NCBI GenBank assembly: GCA_900319895.1
Contig: ONQK01000054.1
Coordinates: 1 to 25,623, forward strand
Direction of reading: 5' to 3'
Length of the DNA: 25,623 nucleotides
Origin: an uncultured Prevotella sp.
Lineage (GTDB): Bacteria; Bacteroidota; Bacteroidia; Bacteroidales; Bacteroidaceae
In this document: positions 7,693-15,805 of the stretch, in pieces
Layout: every line of letters starts with the position of its first letter
Position numbering within the stretch: position 1 is the stretch's first letter
Notes under the pieces: model-generated
What the model saw: the letters and a program-made list of their open reading frames with translations, nothing else
What the model was told of the DNA's origin: nothing
The model's database searches: none
Made by a program: the position numbers and the translations under genes

Positions 7693-8910
7693 ATGGAAAA
7701 TAAGCAATTCAAGTTAAGCAGCATAGAAGATGCTATCAAAGATTTCAAAGACGGGAAATTCGTCATCGTCGTCGATGACGAAGACCGTGAAAACGAGGGC
7801 GACCTCATCATTGCTGCTGAAAAAATAACGCCAGAGAAGGTCAATTTCATGCTCAAAAACGCAAGGGGCGTGCTGTGCACCCCCATCACACTGAGCCGAT
7901 GCAAAGAACTCAACCTCCCCCATCAAGTAAGCGACAACACCTCCATGCTAGGCACGCCCTTCACCGTAACCATCGACAAAATCGAGGGCTGCACCACAGG
8001 CGTTTCCACGCACGACAGAGCCGCAACCATCAAAGCGCTGGCAGACCCGGACGCCACCCCGTCGACCTTCGGCAGACCCGGCCACATCAACCCTCTTTAT
8101 GCACAAGAGAACGGCGTACTGGAGCGCAGCGGACATACCGAGGCAACCATTGACCTCTGCCGGATGGCAGGCCTCTACCCGGCCGGCGCACTGATGGAAA
8201 TCATGAACGACGACGGCAGCATGGCAAGAATGCCCGAGCTCATAAAAATGGCACAAGAATGGGACATGAAAATCATCACCATCAAAGACATGATTGCCTA
8301 CAGGCTGAAGAAGGAATCAATGATTGAGGTGGGCGAGAAGGTAGAGATGCCAACAACATTCGGCAAGTTCCAGCTCATCCCCTTCAAGCAAAAAAACGGC
8401 GGACAAGAGCACATGGCACTCATCAAGGGCACATGGGGCGAAGACGAGCCGATCTTAGTGCGCGTACACTCCTCATGCGCCACAGGCGACATACTCGGAA
8501 GCATGCGCTGCGACTGCGGCGAGCAGCTCCACAAGTCACTGCAAATGATAGAAAACGAGGGCAAAGGCGTGCTCATCTACATGCAGCAAGAGGGAAGAGG
8601 CATAGGGCTCATGAACAAAATCGCGGCCTACAAGCTGCAACAAGAAGGACTTGACACCGTAGATGCCAACATACACCTGGGCTTCAAGCCCGACGAACGC
8701 GACTACGGATGCGGCGCGCAAATGCTCAGGCACCTAGGTGTGCACAAGATGAAGCTCATCACCAACAACCCCGTCAAAAGAGTTGGCCTGGAGGCCTTCG
8801 GGCTAGAAGTAGTCGAGAACATCCCCATCGAGATCTCACCCAACAAGTACGACTACAAATATCTCAAAACAAAAAAAGACAAAATGGGGCACAATTTACA
8901 TCTTGACTAA
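7693..8910 (+). CDS. ribBA: Bifunctional DHBP synthase / GTP cyclohydrolase II
   Basis: A 405-residue fusion supplying both riboflavin precursors. The N-terminal half (about residues 5-205) is 3,4-dihydroxy-2-butanone 4-phosphate synthase, with the acidic metal and substrate motif DDEDRENEGDLI, then STHDRAATI, FGRPGHINPL and HTEATIDLCRMAGL. The C-terminal half (about 210-400) is GTP cyclohydrolase II, with the zinc cysteines in HSSCATGDILGSMRCDCGEQ, QQEGRGIGL, DERDYGCGAQML and ITNNPVKRVGLEAFGL. All key motifs of both enzymes are intact. It is only 12 bases behind the LptF/G gene, so it is probably co-transcribed. I see no FMN riboswitch upstream. A clear terminator follows. Confidence 0.97.
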   Translation: MENKQFKLSSIEDAIKDFKDGKFVIVVDDEDRENEGDLIIAAEKITPEKVNFMLKNARGVLCTPITLSRCKELNLPHQVSDNTSMLGTPFTVTIDKIEGCTTGVSTHDRAATIKALADPDATPSTFGRPGHINPLYAQENGVLERSGHTEATIDLCRMAGLYPAGALMEIMNDDGSMARMPELIKMAQEWDMKIITIKDMIAYRLKKESMIEVGEKVEMPTTFGKFQLIPFKQKNGGQEHMALIKGTWGEDEPILVRVHSSCATGDILGSMRCDCGEQLHKSLQMIENEGKGVLIYMQQEGRGIGLMNKIAAYKLQQEGLDTVDANIHLGFKPDERDYGCGAQMLRHLGVHKMKLITNNPVKRVGLEAFGLEVVENIPIEISPNKYDYKYLKTKKDKMGHNLHLD

Positions 8911-8941
8911 AACCCTATATATTAAATAAGGTAAAAGAAAG

Positions 8942-8988
8942 AACAGGCATCCTCTTTCACAAAACAGAAAAGAGCTGCCTGTTTTTTT
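8942..8988 (+). terminator. Rho-independent terminator after ribBA
   Basis: An 8-bp stem AACAGGCA/TGCCTGTT encloses a second stem CTCTTT/AAAGAG with a short loop, and seven T residues run from 8982. Confidence 0.85.
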
Positions 8989-9053
8989 CGTGCAACAACA
9001 CAAAAACACCCAATTTTTTCAAATAAATCATAAATAATCTACATTTTTTTTCG

Positions 9054-9081
9054 TTTGAAAAAAATAAATTCATTATTTTTG
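9054..9081 (+). promoter_or_regulatory. Promoter of the aminotransferase gene
   Basis: TATTTTTG (9074-9081) matches the -7 consensus. A TTTG at 9054-9057 could be the -33 element, though the 16-base spacing is shorter than usual. The gene starts 25 bases downstream of the -7 box. Confidence 0.55.
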
Positions 9082-9106
9082 TGCGCTAAATATTTATAAA
9101 AACGAC

Positions 9107-10300
9107 ATGAAACAATTATCTGACAGACTAAATCGTCTTGCCCCATCTGCGACATTGGCCATGTCGCAAAAAAGCAGCGAGATGAAGGCACAAGGTATTG
9201 ACGTCATCAACATGAGCGTTGGAGAACCGGATTTCAACACACCTAACAACATCAAAGAAGCAGCGCACGAGGCCATTGACAACAACTACTCGCGCTACTC
9301 CCCCGTGCCAGGCTATCCGGAGTTGAGAAAAGCCATCAGCGAAAAACTTGCGCGCGAGAACCAACTGAGCTACTCTCCCGCAGAGATTCTAGTGTCAAAT
9401 GGAGCCAAACAAAGCGTATGCAACACGGTAATGGCACTGGTCAACCCGGGCGAGGAAGTCATCATCCCCACCCCATACTGGGTCAGCTATCCGCAGATGG
9501 CACTGTTGGCAGGTGGGACACCCGTGTACATTAATGCCGGATTTGAACAGAACTTCAAAATAACCCCACAACAACTTGAAGCAGCCATCACACCCAAGAC
9601 CAAGCTGCTCATCTTGTGTTCACCAAGCAACCCGACTGGCAGCGTCTATTCAAGGGAAGAGCTCCAAGGGCTTGCAGAGGTCATTCTGCGGCACGAGGAC
9701 ATGTACGTCGTAGCCGACGAAATCTACGAGCACATCAACTACGTCGGCCGCCATGAGAGCATCGCACAATTTGAAGGCATGAAAGAACGCACCATCATCG
9801 TCAACGGTGTGTCAAAAGCATACGCCATGACGGGCTGGCGCATCGGATACATCGCCGCGCCAGAATGGATTGTGAAGGGATGCAACAAACTGCAAGGGCA
9901 ATACACCAGCGGGCCATGCTCCGTCAGCCAAAAAGCCGCAGAGGCCGCATACGTACAAAGCCAAGAATGCGTTGAGGACATGAGAAAAGCCTTTGAGCGC
10001 CGCAGAAACCTGATTGTCGAGTTAGCCAAAGACATACCCGGCCTGGAGGTCAACAAACCCGAGGGCGCATTCTACTTGTTCCCCAAATGCAGCAATTTCT
10101 ACGGGAAAACCGACGGCAAACGGACAATAAACTCGTCAAGCGACCTTGCCATGTACTTGCTTGAGGAAGGGCACGTTGCCACTGTCGGCGGCGACGCCTT
10201 TGGCGACCCCGAATGCATCAGGATGAGCTATGCAACCAGCGATGACAACATCAAAGAGGCCATGAGGCGCATCAAAGAGGCATTGGCGAAGCTACACTAA
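9107..10300 (+). CDS. aspC: Pyridoxal phosphate aminotransferase, aspartate aminotransferase type (class I)
   Basis: A cytoplasmic fold-type I PLP enzyme of 397 residues, the normal length for the subgroup-Ib aspartate aminotransferases that exchange amino groups between aspartate and 2-oxoglutarate. Visible residues include the N-terminal MSVGEPDFNTP, YSPVPGYPELRKAI (65-78), SNPTG (174-178), D204 and Y207 in VVADEIYEHI, and the PLP lysine K237 in NGVSKAYAMTGWRIGY. The arginine in ECIRMSYA near residue 375 would bind the substrate carboxylate. It is a single-gene unit with its own promoter. Substrate specificity within class I (aspartate, or also aromatic or prephenate) cannot be read with certainty. 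Confidence 0.9.
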   Translation: MKQLSDRLNRLAPSATLAMSQKSSEMKAQGIDVINMSVGEPDFNTPNNIKEAAHEAIDNNYSRYSPVPGYPELRKAISEKLARENQLSYSPAEILVSNGAKQSVCNTVMALVNPGEEVIIPTPYWVSYPQMALLAGGTPVYINAGFEQNFKITPQQLEAAITPKTKLLILCSPSNPTGSVYSREELQGLAEVILRHEDMYVVADEIYEHINYVGRHESIAQFEGMKERTIIVNGVSKAYAMTGWRIGYIAAPEWIVKGCNKLQGQYTSGPCSVSQKAAEAAYVQSQECVEDMRKAFERRRNLIVELAKDIPGLEVNKPEGAFYLFPKCSNFYGKTDGKRTINSSSDLAMYLLEEGHVATVGGDAFGDPECIRMSYATSDDNIKEAMRRIKEALAKLH

Positions 10301-10411
10301 AAAGAAATATGCAACAGTTACAAAATGAATCAAAAAACACAAAAAATGAAACAAAACAACACAGATTCTGTTAAAAGCATTTAATAAATGGTGTTTTTTA
10401 AAATATTTTAT

Positions 10412-10419
10412 TAACTTTG
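10412..10419 (+). promoter_or_regulatory. Probable -7 box of the exbB-tonB operon
   Basis: TAACTTTG matches TAnnTTTG and lies 69 bases upstream of exbB in an AT-rich leader. No good -33 is seen. It is the only clear promoter in front of the nine genes from 10489 to 17221. Confidence 0.55.
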
Positions 10420-10488
10420 CACGTTATAAAAAATGAAACGAAACAAATCAATTTAAATTAATCAATAACTTAAAATCAAAAAACAATT

Positions 10489-11325
10489 ATGGCAACAACA
10501 ACAAAAACAGCAAGCCCTAAAAAAAGCCAGGGCTTTCAGGGAGTTCAAGGTGCAATTTGGATCATCATCGCATGCTTCATCTTAGCAGTTCTCTTCTTCC
10601 AGTTTGTATTAGGCAATCCAGCAAACTTCGTTGATGGCGACCCCAACAACCATGTGAAAGACGGCAACCTGCTCGGTCTGATTTACAAGGGAGGATATGT
10701 CGTTCCTGTCATCATCACATTGCTTTTCTCAGTAGTTGCATTGAGCATCGAGCGCTGGTTGGCAATCCGCACAGCCTTCGGTAAAGGGAAACTGCCTAAA
10801 TTCGTTTCCAACATCAAGGCTGCCCTGGCTGCAGGCGACTTTGCCAAGGCACAGAAGCTCTGTGACGACCAAAGAGGAACTGTTGCCAACGTAGTTGGCG
10901 CATCATTGGCTACATACAAGGAGATGGAAAATACCACTGGCATGAAAAAAGCACAGAAAATCGCAAAAATCCAGCAGGCACACGAAGAAGCTACACAGCT
11001 TGAGATGCCTACACTCCAAATGAACATGCCTATCATCGGTACAATCGTTACCCTGGGTACACTTACCGCTCTTTTCGGTACTGTGGTTGGTATGATCCGT
11101 TCATTCGCAGCGTTGGCAGCCGGCGGCGGCGGCGACTCACTCGCCCTCTCACAAGGTATTTCAGAGGCATTGGTGAACACCGCATCAGGTATTTTGACCT
11201 CTTGGGGTGCCGTTATCGCCTACAACTACTATACAAACAAGATCGACAAACTGACATACGCTCTCGACGAAGTTGGTTACACACTTGCCCAGACTTACGA
11301 AGCAAACCACACAGAAGAGGTTTAA
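10489..11325 (+). CDS. exbB: MotA/TolQ/ExbB proton channel family protein (ExbB-like)
   Basis: The inner-membrane channel subunit that, with ExbD, converts proton-motive force into TonB movement. The 278-residue protein has membrane segments at about 22-42, 70-93, 180-205 and 228-247, one more than E. coli ExbB, as is usual in Bacteroidota. The family signature is in the last two helices: TIVTLGTLTALFGTVVGMI and, after a glycine-rich GGGGDS loop, SQGISEALVNTASGILTSWG. It is the first gene of a tightly packed operon with two ExbDs and TonB, which supports ExbB over TolQ or MotA. Confidence 0.92.
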   Translation: MATTTKTASPKKSQGFQGVQGAIWIIIACFILAVLFFQFVLGNPANFVDGDPNNHVKDGNLLGLIYKGGYVVPVIITLLFSVVALSIERWLAIRTAFGKGKLPKFVSNIKAALAAGDFAKAQKLCDDQRGTVANVVGASLATYKEMENTTGMKKAQKIAKIQQAHEEATQLEMPTLQMNMPIIGTIVTLGTLTALFGTVVGMIRSFAALAAGGGGDSLALSQGISEALVNTASGILTSWGAVIAYNYYTNKIDKLTYALDEVGYTLAQTYEANHTEEV

Positions 11326-11357
11326 TTTTTGCTAACCCTTATTAAAAACTTATCACT

Positions 11358-11975
11358 ATGGGTAAAGTAAAAATTAAGAAGAGCGACGTCTGGATAGACA
11401 TGACCCCGATGTCTGACGTGATGGTCCTCTTGCTGACTTTCTTCATGATGACATCAACATTCGTGAAGAACGAGGCAGTCAAGGTCGTCACCCCAATGTC
11501 AGTCTCGGAGATCAAAGTTCCAGAAAACAATGTCATGACTCTTCTTGTTGACAAACAAGGCAGGATTTTTGCGGGCATGGACACACCAGCCAAGCAACAG
11601 ACACTGCTTGAAGATATGGCGGCCAAGTACGGCGTGTCACTGTCACAAGAAGCGCTTGAGGTCGGACGCGCCTCCGCCAACATCGGCGTAGCGATGAAAG
11701 ACCTAGTATTACTACTCAGCCAGCCCGCTGAAAAGGTCAACGAGTTCCAGCAAACCCGCGGTATTCCCACCGACAGCGTTGAAGGCGGCATGAGCGAATT
11801 CCAGGACTGGGTTGCAGCAGCCTACGAAGCCAATGGAGAAGACATGAAACTTGCCATCAAGGCAGACCAAGGCACTCCATACAAAGTCATCAAGAAAATG
11901 ATGTCTGAGCTTCAGGACATGAACCGCAACCGCTACTTCCTCATCACATCATACAAAACTAATTCGGAGGACTAA
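11358..11975 (+). CDS. exbD: ExbD/TolR family biopolymer transporter (first copy)
   Basis: A 205-residue single-pass inner-membrane protein. The N-terminal cytoplasmic tail is followed by MTPMSDVMVLLLTFFMM, where D20 matches the proton-carrying aspartate of ExbD, and then a periplasmic domain. It starts 32 bases after exbB and ends 3 bases before a second, different ExbD. The periplasmic part is longer than in E. coli ExbD (141 residues in total), which is common in Bacteroidota. Confidence 0.9.
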   Translation: MGKVKIKKSDVWIDMTPMSDVMVLLLTFFMMTSTFVKNEAVKVVTPMSVSEIKVPENNVMTLLVDKQGRIFAGMDTPAKQQTLLEDMAAKYGVSLSQEALEVGRASANIGVAMKDLVLLLSQPAEKVNEFQQTRGIPTDSVEGGMSEFQDWVAAAYEANGEDMKLAIKADQGTPYKVIKKMMSELQDMNRNRYFLITSYKTNSED

Positions 11976-11978
11976 AAC

Positions 11979-12629
11979 ATGGCAAAGAAAAAAGAAAGCA
12001 AGCAAAGAAAAATGGATGTCCGCGTCGACTTTACGCCGATGGTGGATATGATGATGCTTCTTATCACTTTCTTCATGCTCTGTACTTCATTGGCTAAGCC
12101 ACAGACCATGAACCTGACCATGCCAAGTAACGATAAGAACATCTCTGATGAGGAAAGAAACGCAGCAAAAGAGTCACAAACCATAACCATGTATGTGGCA
12201 GGGAACAACAAGATCTACTACGTCAAAGGTATTGTGAACCACGAAGACCCCAATTGCCTGAAAGAAACAACTTGGGGGAAGGACGGTATCCGAAAAATAC
12301 TCATTGAGCACGATGTAGACGGCATCTCCCCCGTGGCAGAAATCATGGCGGCAAAGGCAAAACTGGATGCTAAAAAGCTGGAAAACCCCAGCCAATACCC
12401 AGACACAACCTACAACAGCGAACTCGCAAAAATCAAACGCGGAGAGCTGGAAGACGGCGAGAAAGTGCCTGCCATGACCATCATCATCAAATGTACAGAC
12501 GACTCAACCTACAAGAACATGGTTGACGCACTTGATGAGATGACCATTTGCAGCATTGGAACATACGTCATCGACAAAGTTAACGAAGATGACGAGAACC
12601 TTCTCAGAAAACGTGGTATTTTAAAGTAA
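11979..12629 (+). CDS. exbD: ExbD/TolR family biopolymer transporter (second copy)
   Basis: A second ExbD-like protein of 216 residues. The membrane helix begins with FTPMVDMMMLLITFFML, and D23 is the conserved aspartate. Beyond the helix it differs clearly from the first copy, with an N-terminal lysine-rich tail (MAKKKESKQRK) and a periplasmic region ending in SIGTYVIDKV. Paired, diverged ExbDs between exbB and tonB are typical of Bacteroidota and suggest a heteromeric ExbD arrangement. tonB follows after 25 bases. Confidence 0.9.
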   Translation: MAKKKESKQRKMDVRVDFTPMVDMMMLLITFFMLCTSLAKPQTMNLTMPSNDKNISDEERNAAKESQTITMYVAGNNKIYYVKGIVNHEDPNCLKETTWGKDGIRKILIEHDVDGISPVAEIMAAKAKLDAKKLENPSQYPDTTYNSELAKIKRGELEDGEKVPAMTIIIKCTDDSTYKNMVDALDEMTICSIGTYVIDKVNEDDENLLRKRGILK

Positions 12630-12654
12630 TCACTAACATTTAAAAAACAAGACA

Positions 12655-13476
12655 ATGGCAAAAGTAGATTTATTTGATTCCCAATGGGTTGACATGGTCT
12701 TTGAAGGAAAGAACCAAGCATATGGAGCTTATGTGCTTCGTAAAGGCACATCAAAGCGAAATATCATGTCTCTCCTGATAGTGATTGCAGCAGGTATTCT
12801 CGCTTTCATCGGACTCAACATCGTCAGAACCATTCAGGCCAACCGCTCGGTGGAAAACCTTGAAGTCGTAGAAGTCGCTTCCATCAAGGAAAAGAAACAA
12901 GCCAAGAAGTTGGAAGAAGAAGTGAAGAAGATTGAGCCGGAGAAAATCGTTGAAAAAGTCAAGAGCTCCATCAAATTTACCGCTCCCGTCGTTAAAAAAG
13001 ACAATGAGGTAAAAGAAGAAGACGTGATTGACCTGGAAAAGATTGAGAAAACCAATACCACCATCGGCGCTTTCACCGTAGAAGGCAACGATGAAGTGGG
13101 CGGCGAGATCCTCAAAGCCAAAGAAGAAATTGCAGCACCAGAACCTCCAAAAGACGAGCACAAAGTCTTCGAAGTCGTAGAACAGATGCCGTCCTTCCCC
13201 GGAGGCGAAGCAGCACTGACAGCATTCCTTAGCAGCAATACAAAATATCCTGAAATTGCATTGGAAAACAATATTCAAGGACGTGTTGTTGTAAAATTCA
13301 TCGTAGAGAAAAACGGTTCGATAACAGACGTACATGTTGTCAAATCAGTTGACCCCTCACTCGACAAAGAAGCTGTCCGCGTGGTAAAATCAATGCCGAA
13401 ATGGACCCCAGGTAAACAAAACGGACAAGCTGTCCGCGTACAATACATGGTGCCGGTAACATTTAAGCTGCAATAA
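12655..13476 (+). CDS. tonB: Energy transducer TonB (full-length, membrane-anchored)
   Basis: A 273-residue TonB that carries energy from ExbB/ExbD to outer-membrane TonB-dependent receptors. The N-terminal motif FEGKNQAYGAYVLRK (about 16-30) is typical of Bacteroidota TonB. One membrane helix (about 38-58) follows, then a periplasmic spacer rich in K, E, V and I instead of the proline-rich spacer of proteobacteria. The C-terminal domain covers about residues 171-273 and contains EQMPSFPGGEAAL, EGRVVVKF-type strands (here IQGRVVVKFIVEKNGSI), and SMPKWTPGKQNGQAVRVQ. Its TAA is directly followed by the ATG of the first small TonB-domain protein. Confidence 0.95.
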   Translation: MAKVDLFDSQWVDMVFEGKNQAYGAYVLRKGTSKRNIMSLLIVIAAGILAFIGLNIVRTIQANRSVENLEVVEVASIKEKKQAKKLEEEVKKIEPEKIVEKVKSSIKFTAPVVKKDNEVKEEDVIDLEKIEKTNTTIGAFTVEGNDEVGGEILKAKEEIAAPEPPKDEHKVFEVVEQMPSFPGGEAALTAFLSSNTKYPEIALENNIQGRVVVKFIVEKNGSITDVHVVKSVDPSLDKEAVRVVKSMPKWTPGKQNGQAVRVQYMVPVTFKLQ

Positions 13477-13890
13477 ATGAAGAGAATTTCATTTTATCAC
13501 ATTGCCTTGATGCTCTTGATAGGAAGTTGCAAAACTTCCTATCAAGAAGCGTCAGCGCAAAAACGACAAAAAGGCATCATTTACGAAACCGTAGAGCAAA
13601 TGCCATCATTCCCTGGTGGTGAAGCCTCATTGCAAGCATACCTTAGCAACAACATAGAATATCCTGACATCGCACTGAAGAACAATGTCCAAGGGCGCGT
13701 TGAAGTACTATTCGTCGTAGAGAAAAACGGTTCAGTAAGAGACGTACATGTCGACAGACCCGTTGACCCCTTACTCGAAGAAGAAGCCATCCGCGTGGTA
13801 AAGTCCATGCGGAAATGGATACCAGGAAGACTCAACGGAGAACCTGTTCGTGTACGATACATGCTGCCGATCACGTTTAAACTACAATAA
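13477..13890 (+). CDS. Secreted TonB C-terminal-domain protein, copy 1 (no membrane anchor or spacer)
   Basis: A 137-residue protein made of a signal peptide and a TonB C-terminal domain. The N-terminus MKRISFYHIALMLL is a signal helix. It could be lipidated at C18 (LIGSC) or cleaved at ASA-Q (27/28). The domain (about 38-137) keeps VEQMPSFPGGEASL, VQGRVEVLFVVEKNGSV and the C-terminal strand YMLPITFKLQ. It lacks the ExbB-interacting membrane helix and the spacer of TonB, so it cannot act as a normal transducer. It begins immediately after the tonB stop (TAAATG) and ends one base before the next copy, so coupled translation is likely. Its function is unknown; it could bind TonB boxes, TonB itself or peptidoglycan. 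Confidence 0.88.
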   Translation: MKRISFYHIALMLLIGSCKTSYQEASAQKRQKGIIYETVEQMPSFPGGEASLQAYLSNNIEYPDIALKNNVQGRVEVLFVVEKNGSVRDVHVDRPVDPLLEEEAIRVVKSMRKWIPGRLNGEPVRVRYMLPITFKLQ

Positions 13891-13891
13891 G

Positions 13892-14305
13892 ATGAGAAAA
13901 ATTTCATTCCATAACATTCTCTTGATGCTCTTGTTGGGGTGTCTCACTTTTTCTATTCAAGAAGCCTCAGCTCAAACACAAGAAGAGGAACCCGTCTTCG
14001 AGATCGCAGAAATAATGCCATTTTTCAAAGGAGGCGACCCAGCAATGAAGGCATACCTCAGCAGCAAAACAGAATATCCTGAAATTGCAAAAAAGAAAAA
14101 GATTGAAGGACGTGTTATTGTAAAATTCATCGTAGAGAAAGACGGTTCACTAACAGACGTACATGTCGTCAAATCAGTAGACCCCTCACTTGACGAAGAA
14201 GCCGTCCGCGTGGTAAGATCAATGCCGAAGTGGACACCTGGAAAACGACTCAACGGAAAACCTGTTCGCGTACAATACTTGCTGCCGGTCACGTTTAAGT
14301 TGTAA
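13892..14305 (+). CDS. Secreted TonB C-terminal-domain protein, copy 2
   Basis: A 137-residue paralogue of the preceding gene. I start at 13892 (MRKISFHNILLMLL), one base after the previous stop, because the other copies begin the same way; a start at 13850 would add 14 residues read through the end of copy 1. The signal peptide has a possible lipobox (LLGC, C17) and a type I site ASA-Q (27/28). The domain keeps EGRVIVKFIVEKDGSL, VVKSVDPSLDEEAVRVVRSM and WTPGKRLNGKPVRVQ, and is very close to the domain of full-length TonB. The usual SFPGGE is replaced by FFKGGD, and three consecutive lysines or more (AKKKKIEG) stand before the GRV strand. Confidence 0.87.
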   Translation: MRKISFHNILLMLLLGCLTFSIQEASAQTQEEEPVFEIAEIMPFFKGGDPAMKAYLSSKTEYPEIAKKKKIEGRVIVKFIVEKDGSLTDVHVVKSVDPSLDEEAVRVVRSMPKWTPGKRLNGKPVRVQYLLPVTFKL

Positions 14306-14334
14306 TTGTAATGAAAAAACTGTATAATAATATA

Positions 14335-14767
14335 ATGAGGAGAATTTCATTCTATAGCATTGCCTTGATGCTTTTGTTGGGAAGCCTTACAACTTCTTTT
14401 CAAAAAGCGTCAGCGCAAACACAGGAAAAAGACGTCATCTTCATAATCCCAGAACAGATGCCATCTTTCCCGGGCGGTGAAGCCGCAGCAATAGAATACC
14501 TCAACAACAATGCAAGACACCCTGAAAATACAAAAAAGAAAAAAATTCAAGGACACGTTTTCGCAAATTTCGACGTAGAGAAAGACGGTTCAATAGAGGA
14601 CGTACATGTTCTCCAATCAACAGCCCCCCTCACTTGCAGAGGAAATCATCCGAGTGATAAAATCAATGCCACAATGGACACCTGGCAGACAAAACGGACA
14701 AACTGTTCGTGTACGGCTTATAGTAGCCGCGACATTCACTAAAAAGCGTATTCATTTCACCCTTTAA
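14335..14767 (+). pseudogene. Secreted TonB C-terminal-domain protein, copy 3, frameshifted
   Basis: The third unit starts MRRISFYSIALMLL, with an alternative ATG at 14311 that adds 8 residues. It has a type I signal site ASA-Q and no lipobox cysteine. The domain is intact through VEKDGSIEDVHVLQSTAP, then the frame shifts at a run of six C (14624-14629). As written the protein ends at 14742 after about 38 unrelated residues. Removing one C restores SLAEEIIRVIKSM, PQWTPGRQNGQTVRVR and an end at 14767, where the stop overlaps the ATG of the next gene (TAATG). This overlap suggests the restored frame is the original one. The result could be a decaying copy, a phase-variable tract or a sequencing error. 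The copy is also the most diverged of the set. Confidence 0.75.
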
Positions 14768-15732
14768 TGAGAAGATTTATATTCTATAGTTTGACTTTGA
14801 CACTCTTGTTAGGAAGTATGATGACTTCTTGCCATGAAAAGACAAAAAAGAGCGGTAGAACTGACACGCCAACGTCGGGAATGATAGAATTCGCTGCCGA
14901 TGAAAGCTTCAGCCCCATTATCGATGAAGAACTGCAAGTTTTTGAGGCAGCCTATCCCAAAGCAAAACTGACACCCATCTACACAGATGAGATCGAGGCC
15001 ATCAACATGCTGCTCAGCGACAGCGTCCACTTGGTCATTATTTCCAGAAAATTCTCAAAAGAGGAATACGACCACCTCAAGGCAAAAGACCGGCAGCCCG
15101 TGGCAATCCCGATTGCATACGATGGACTGGCACTGATTTGCAACAATCAAAACACCGATACCTGCATTGCTGCAAAAGACGTAAAACGAATTTTGCGCGG
15201 CGAAGTAAAAACATGGGATGAGATCCACCCCAACTCAAAAAGAGGCGAAATCTGGGTATGTTTCGACAACAAGAGCTCAAGCACAGTACACTACTGTATC
15301 GACTCACTGCTCAACGGCGAACCCATCAACAGCCCCAACATCTTTGCCGCCCAGACGAGCAAAGAAGTCATCGAATATGTAGAGAACACCCCAAATGCCA
15401 TCGGCATCATCGGGAGCAATTGGTTGAACGATAAACGCGACACCACCAATACAACCTTCAAAAGAAACATCAGAGTCATGTCGGTGAGCAAAAACGATCA
15501 AGCCACAGAGATGAACAGTTGGAAACCCTACCAAGCATGGCTGCTCAATGACAGATACCCATTTGTCAGGACCATCTACGCCCTTCTGAATGACCCAAGA
15601 AGAGGGCTGCCCTGGAGCTTTGCCCACTTTTTGGAAAACCCTAAGGGGCAACTCATCATTTTCAAGTCAGGATTACTACCTGTAAAAGGAAATGTAGTCA
15701 TCAGAGATGTCAAGGTCAATGACAAAAATTAA
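14767..15732 (+). CDS. PstS-like substrate-binding lipoprotein of the exb-tonB operon
   Basis: A 321-residue protein of the phosphate-type periplasmic binding fold. The signal peptide MRRFIFYSLTLTLLLG ends in a lipobox with C22 (MMTSC). Family features are the opening strand SGMIEFAADESFSPIIDEEL, a helix LQVFEAAYPKAKLTPIYTDE, and VKRILRGEVKTWDEIHP (about 136-152), which matches the KIF-GxxxxWxxI motif of PstS proteins. YVENTPNAIGIIG (about 207-219) and GLPWSFAHFL near the end also fit. No ABC transporter genes are adjacent; the context is ExbB/D/TonB before it and a TPR protein after it. Its ligand and role are unknown; in this operon a part in the Ton machinery is more likely than phosphate uptake. 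Its signal peptide resembles those of the small TonB-domain proteins. Confidence 0.83.
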   Translation: MRRFIFYSLTLTLLLGSMMTSCHEKTKKSGRTDTPTSGMIEFAADESFSPIIDEELQVFEAAYPKAKLTPIYTDEIEAINMLLSDSVHLVIISRKFSKEEYDHLKAKDRQPVAIPIAYDGLALICNNQNTDTCIAAKDVKRILRGEVKTWDEIHPNSKRGEIWVCFDNKSSSTVHYCIDSLLNGEPINSPNIFAAQTSKEVIEYVENTPNAIGIIGSNWLNDKRDTTNTTFKRNIRVMSVSKNDQATEMNSWKPYQAWLLNDRYPFVRTIYALLNDPRRGLPWSFAHFLENPKGQLIIFKSGLLPVKGNVVIRDVKVNDKN

Positions 15733-15805
15733 TAACCGAACATTTAACTTTTAACAATAAAGAAAATCAAAAGTATTAAGTATTAATCCTAAAAAAATAA
15801 GAATT

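Larger units (their letters stand above)
13477..14767 (+). repeat. Tandem array of three signal-peptide + TonB-C-domain units
   Basis: Three head-to-tail units of about 415-433 bases (13477-13890, 13892-14305, 14335-14767) share both the signal-peptide coding part and the TonB-domain part. Their domain is also repeated at the 3' end of tonB. DNA similarity is high in places: a 23-base run is identical between tonB (13289-13311) and the second unit (14118-14140). This fits recent local duplication or gene conversion. Confidence 0.85.

Noticed and set aside
12751..13335. A 194-codon minus-strand frame opposite tonB
   Set aside because: Its phenylalanine-rich translation mirrors the lysine/glutamate-rich TonB spacer; it is a reading-frame shadow.
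13477..14767. The TonB-domain array as an assembly duplication
   Set aside because: The copies differ clearly in sequence along their whole length, so they are real paralogues and not a repeated read.
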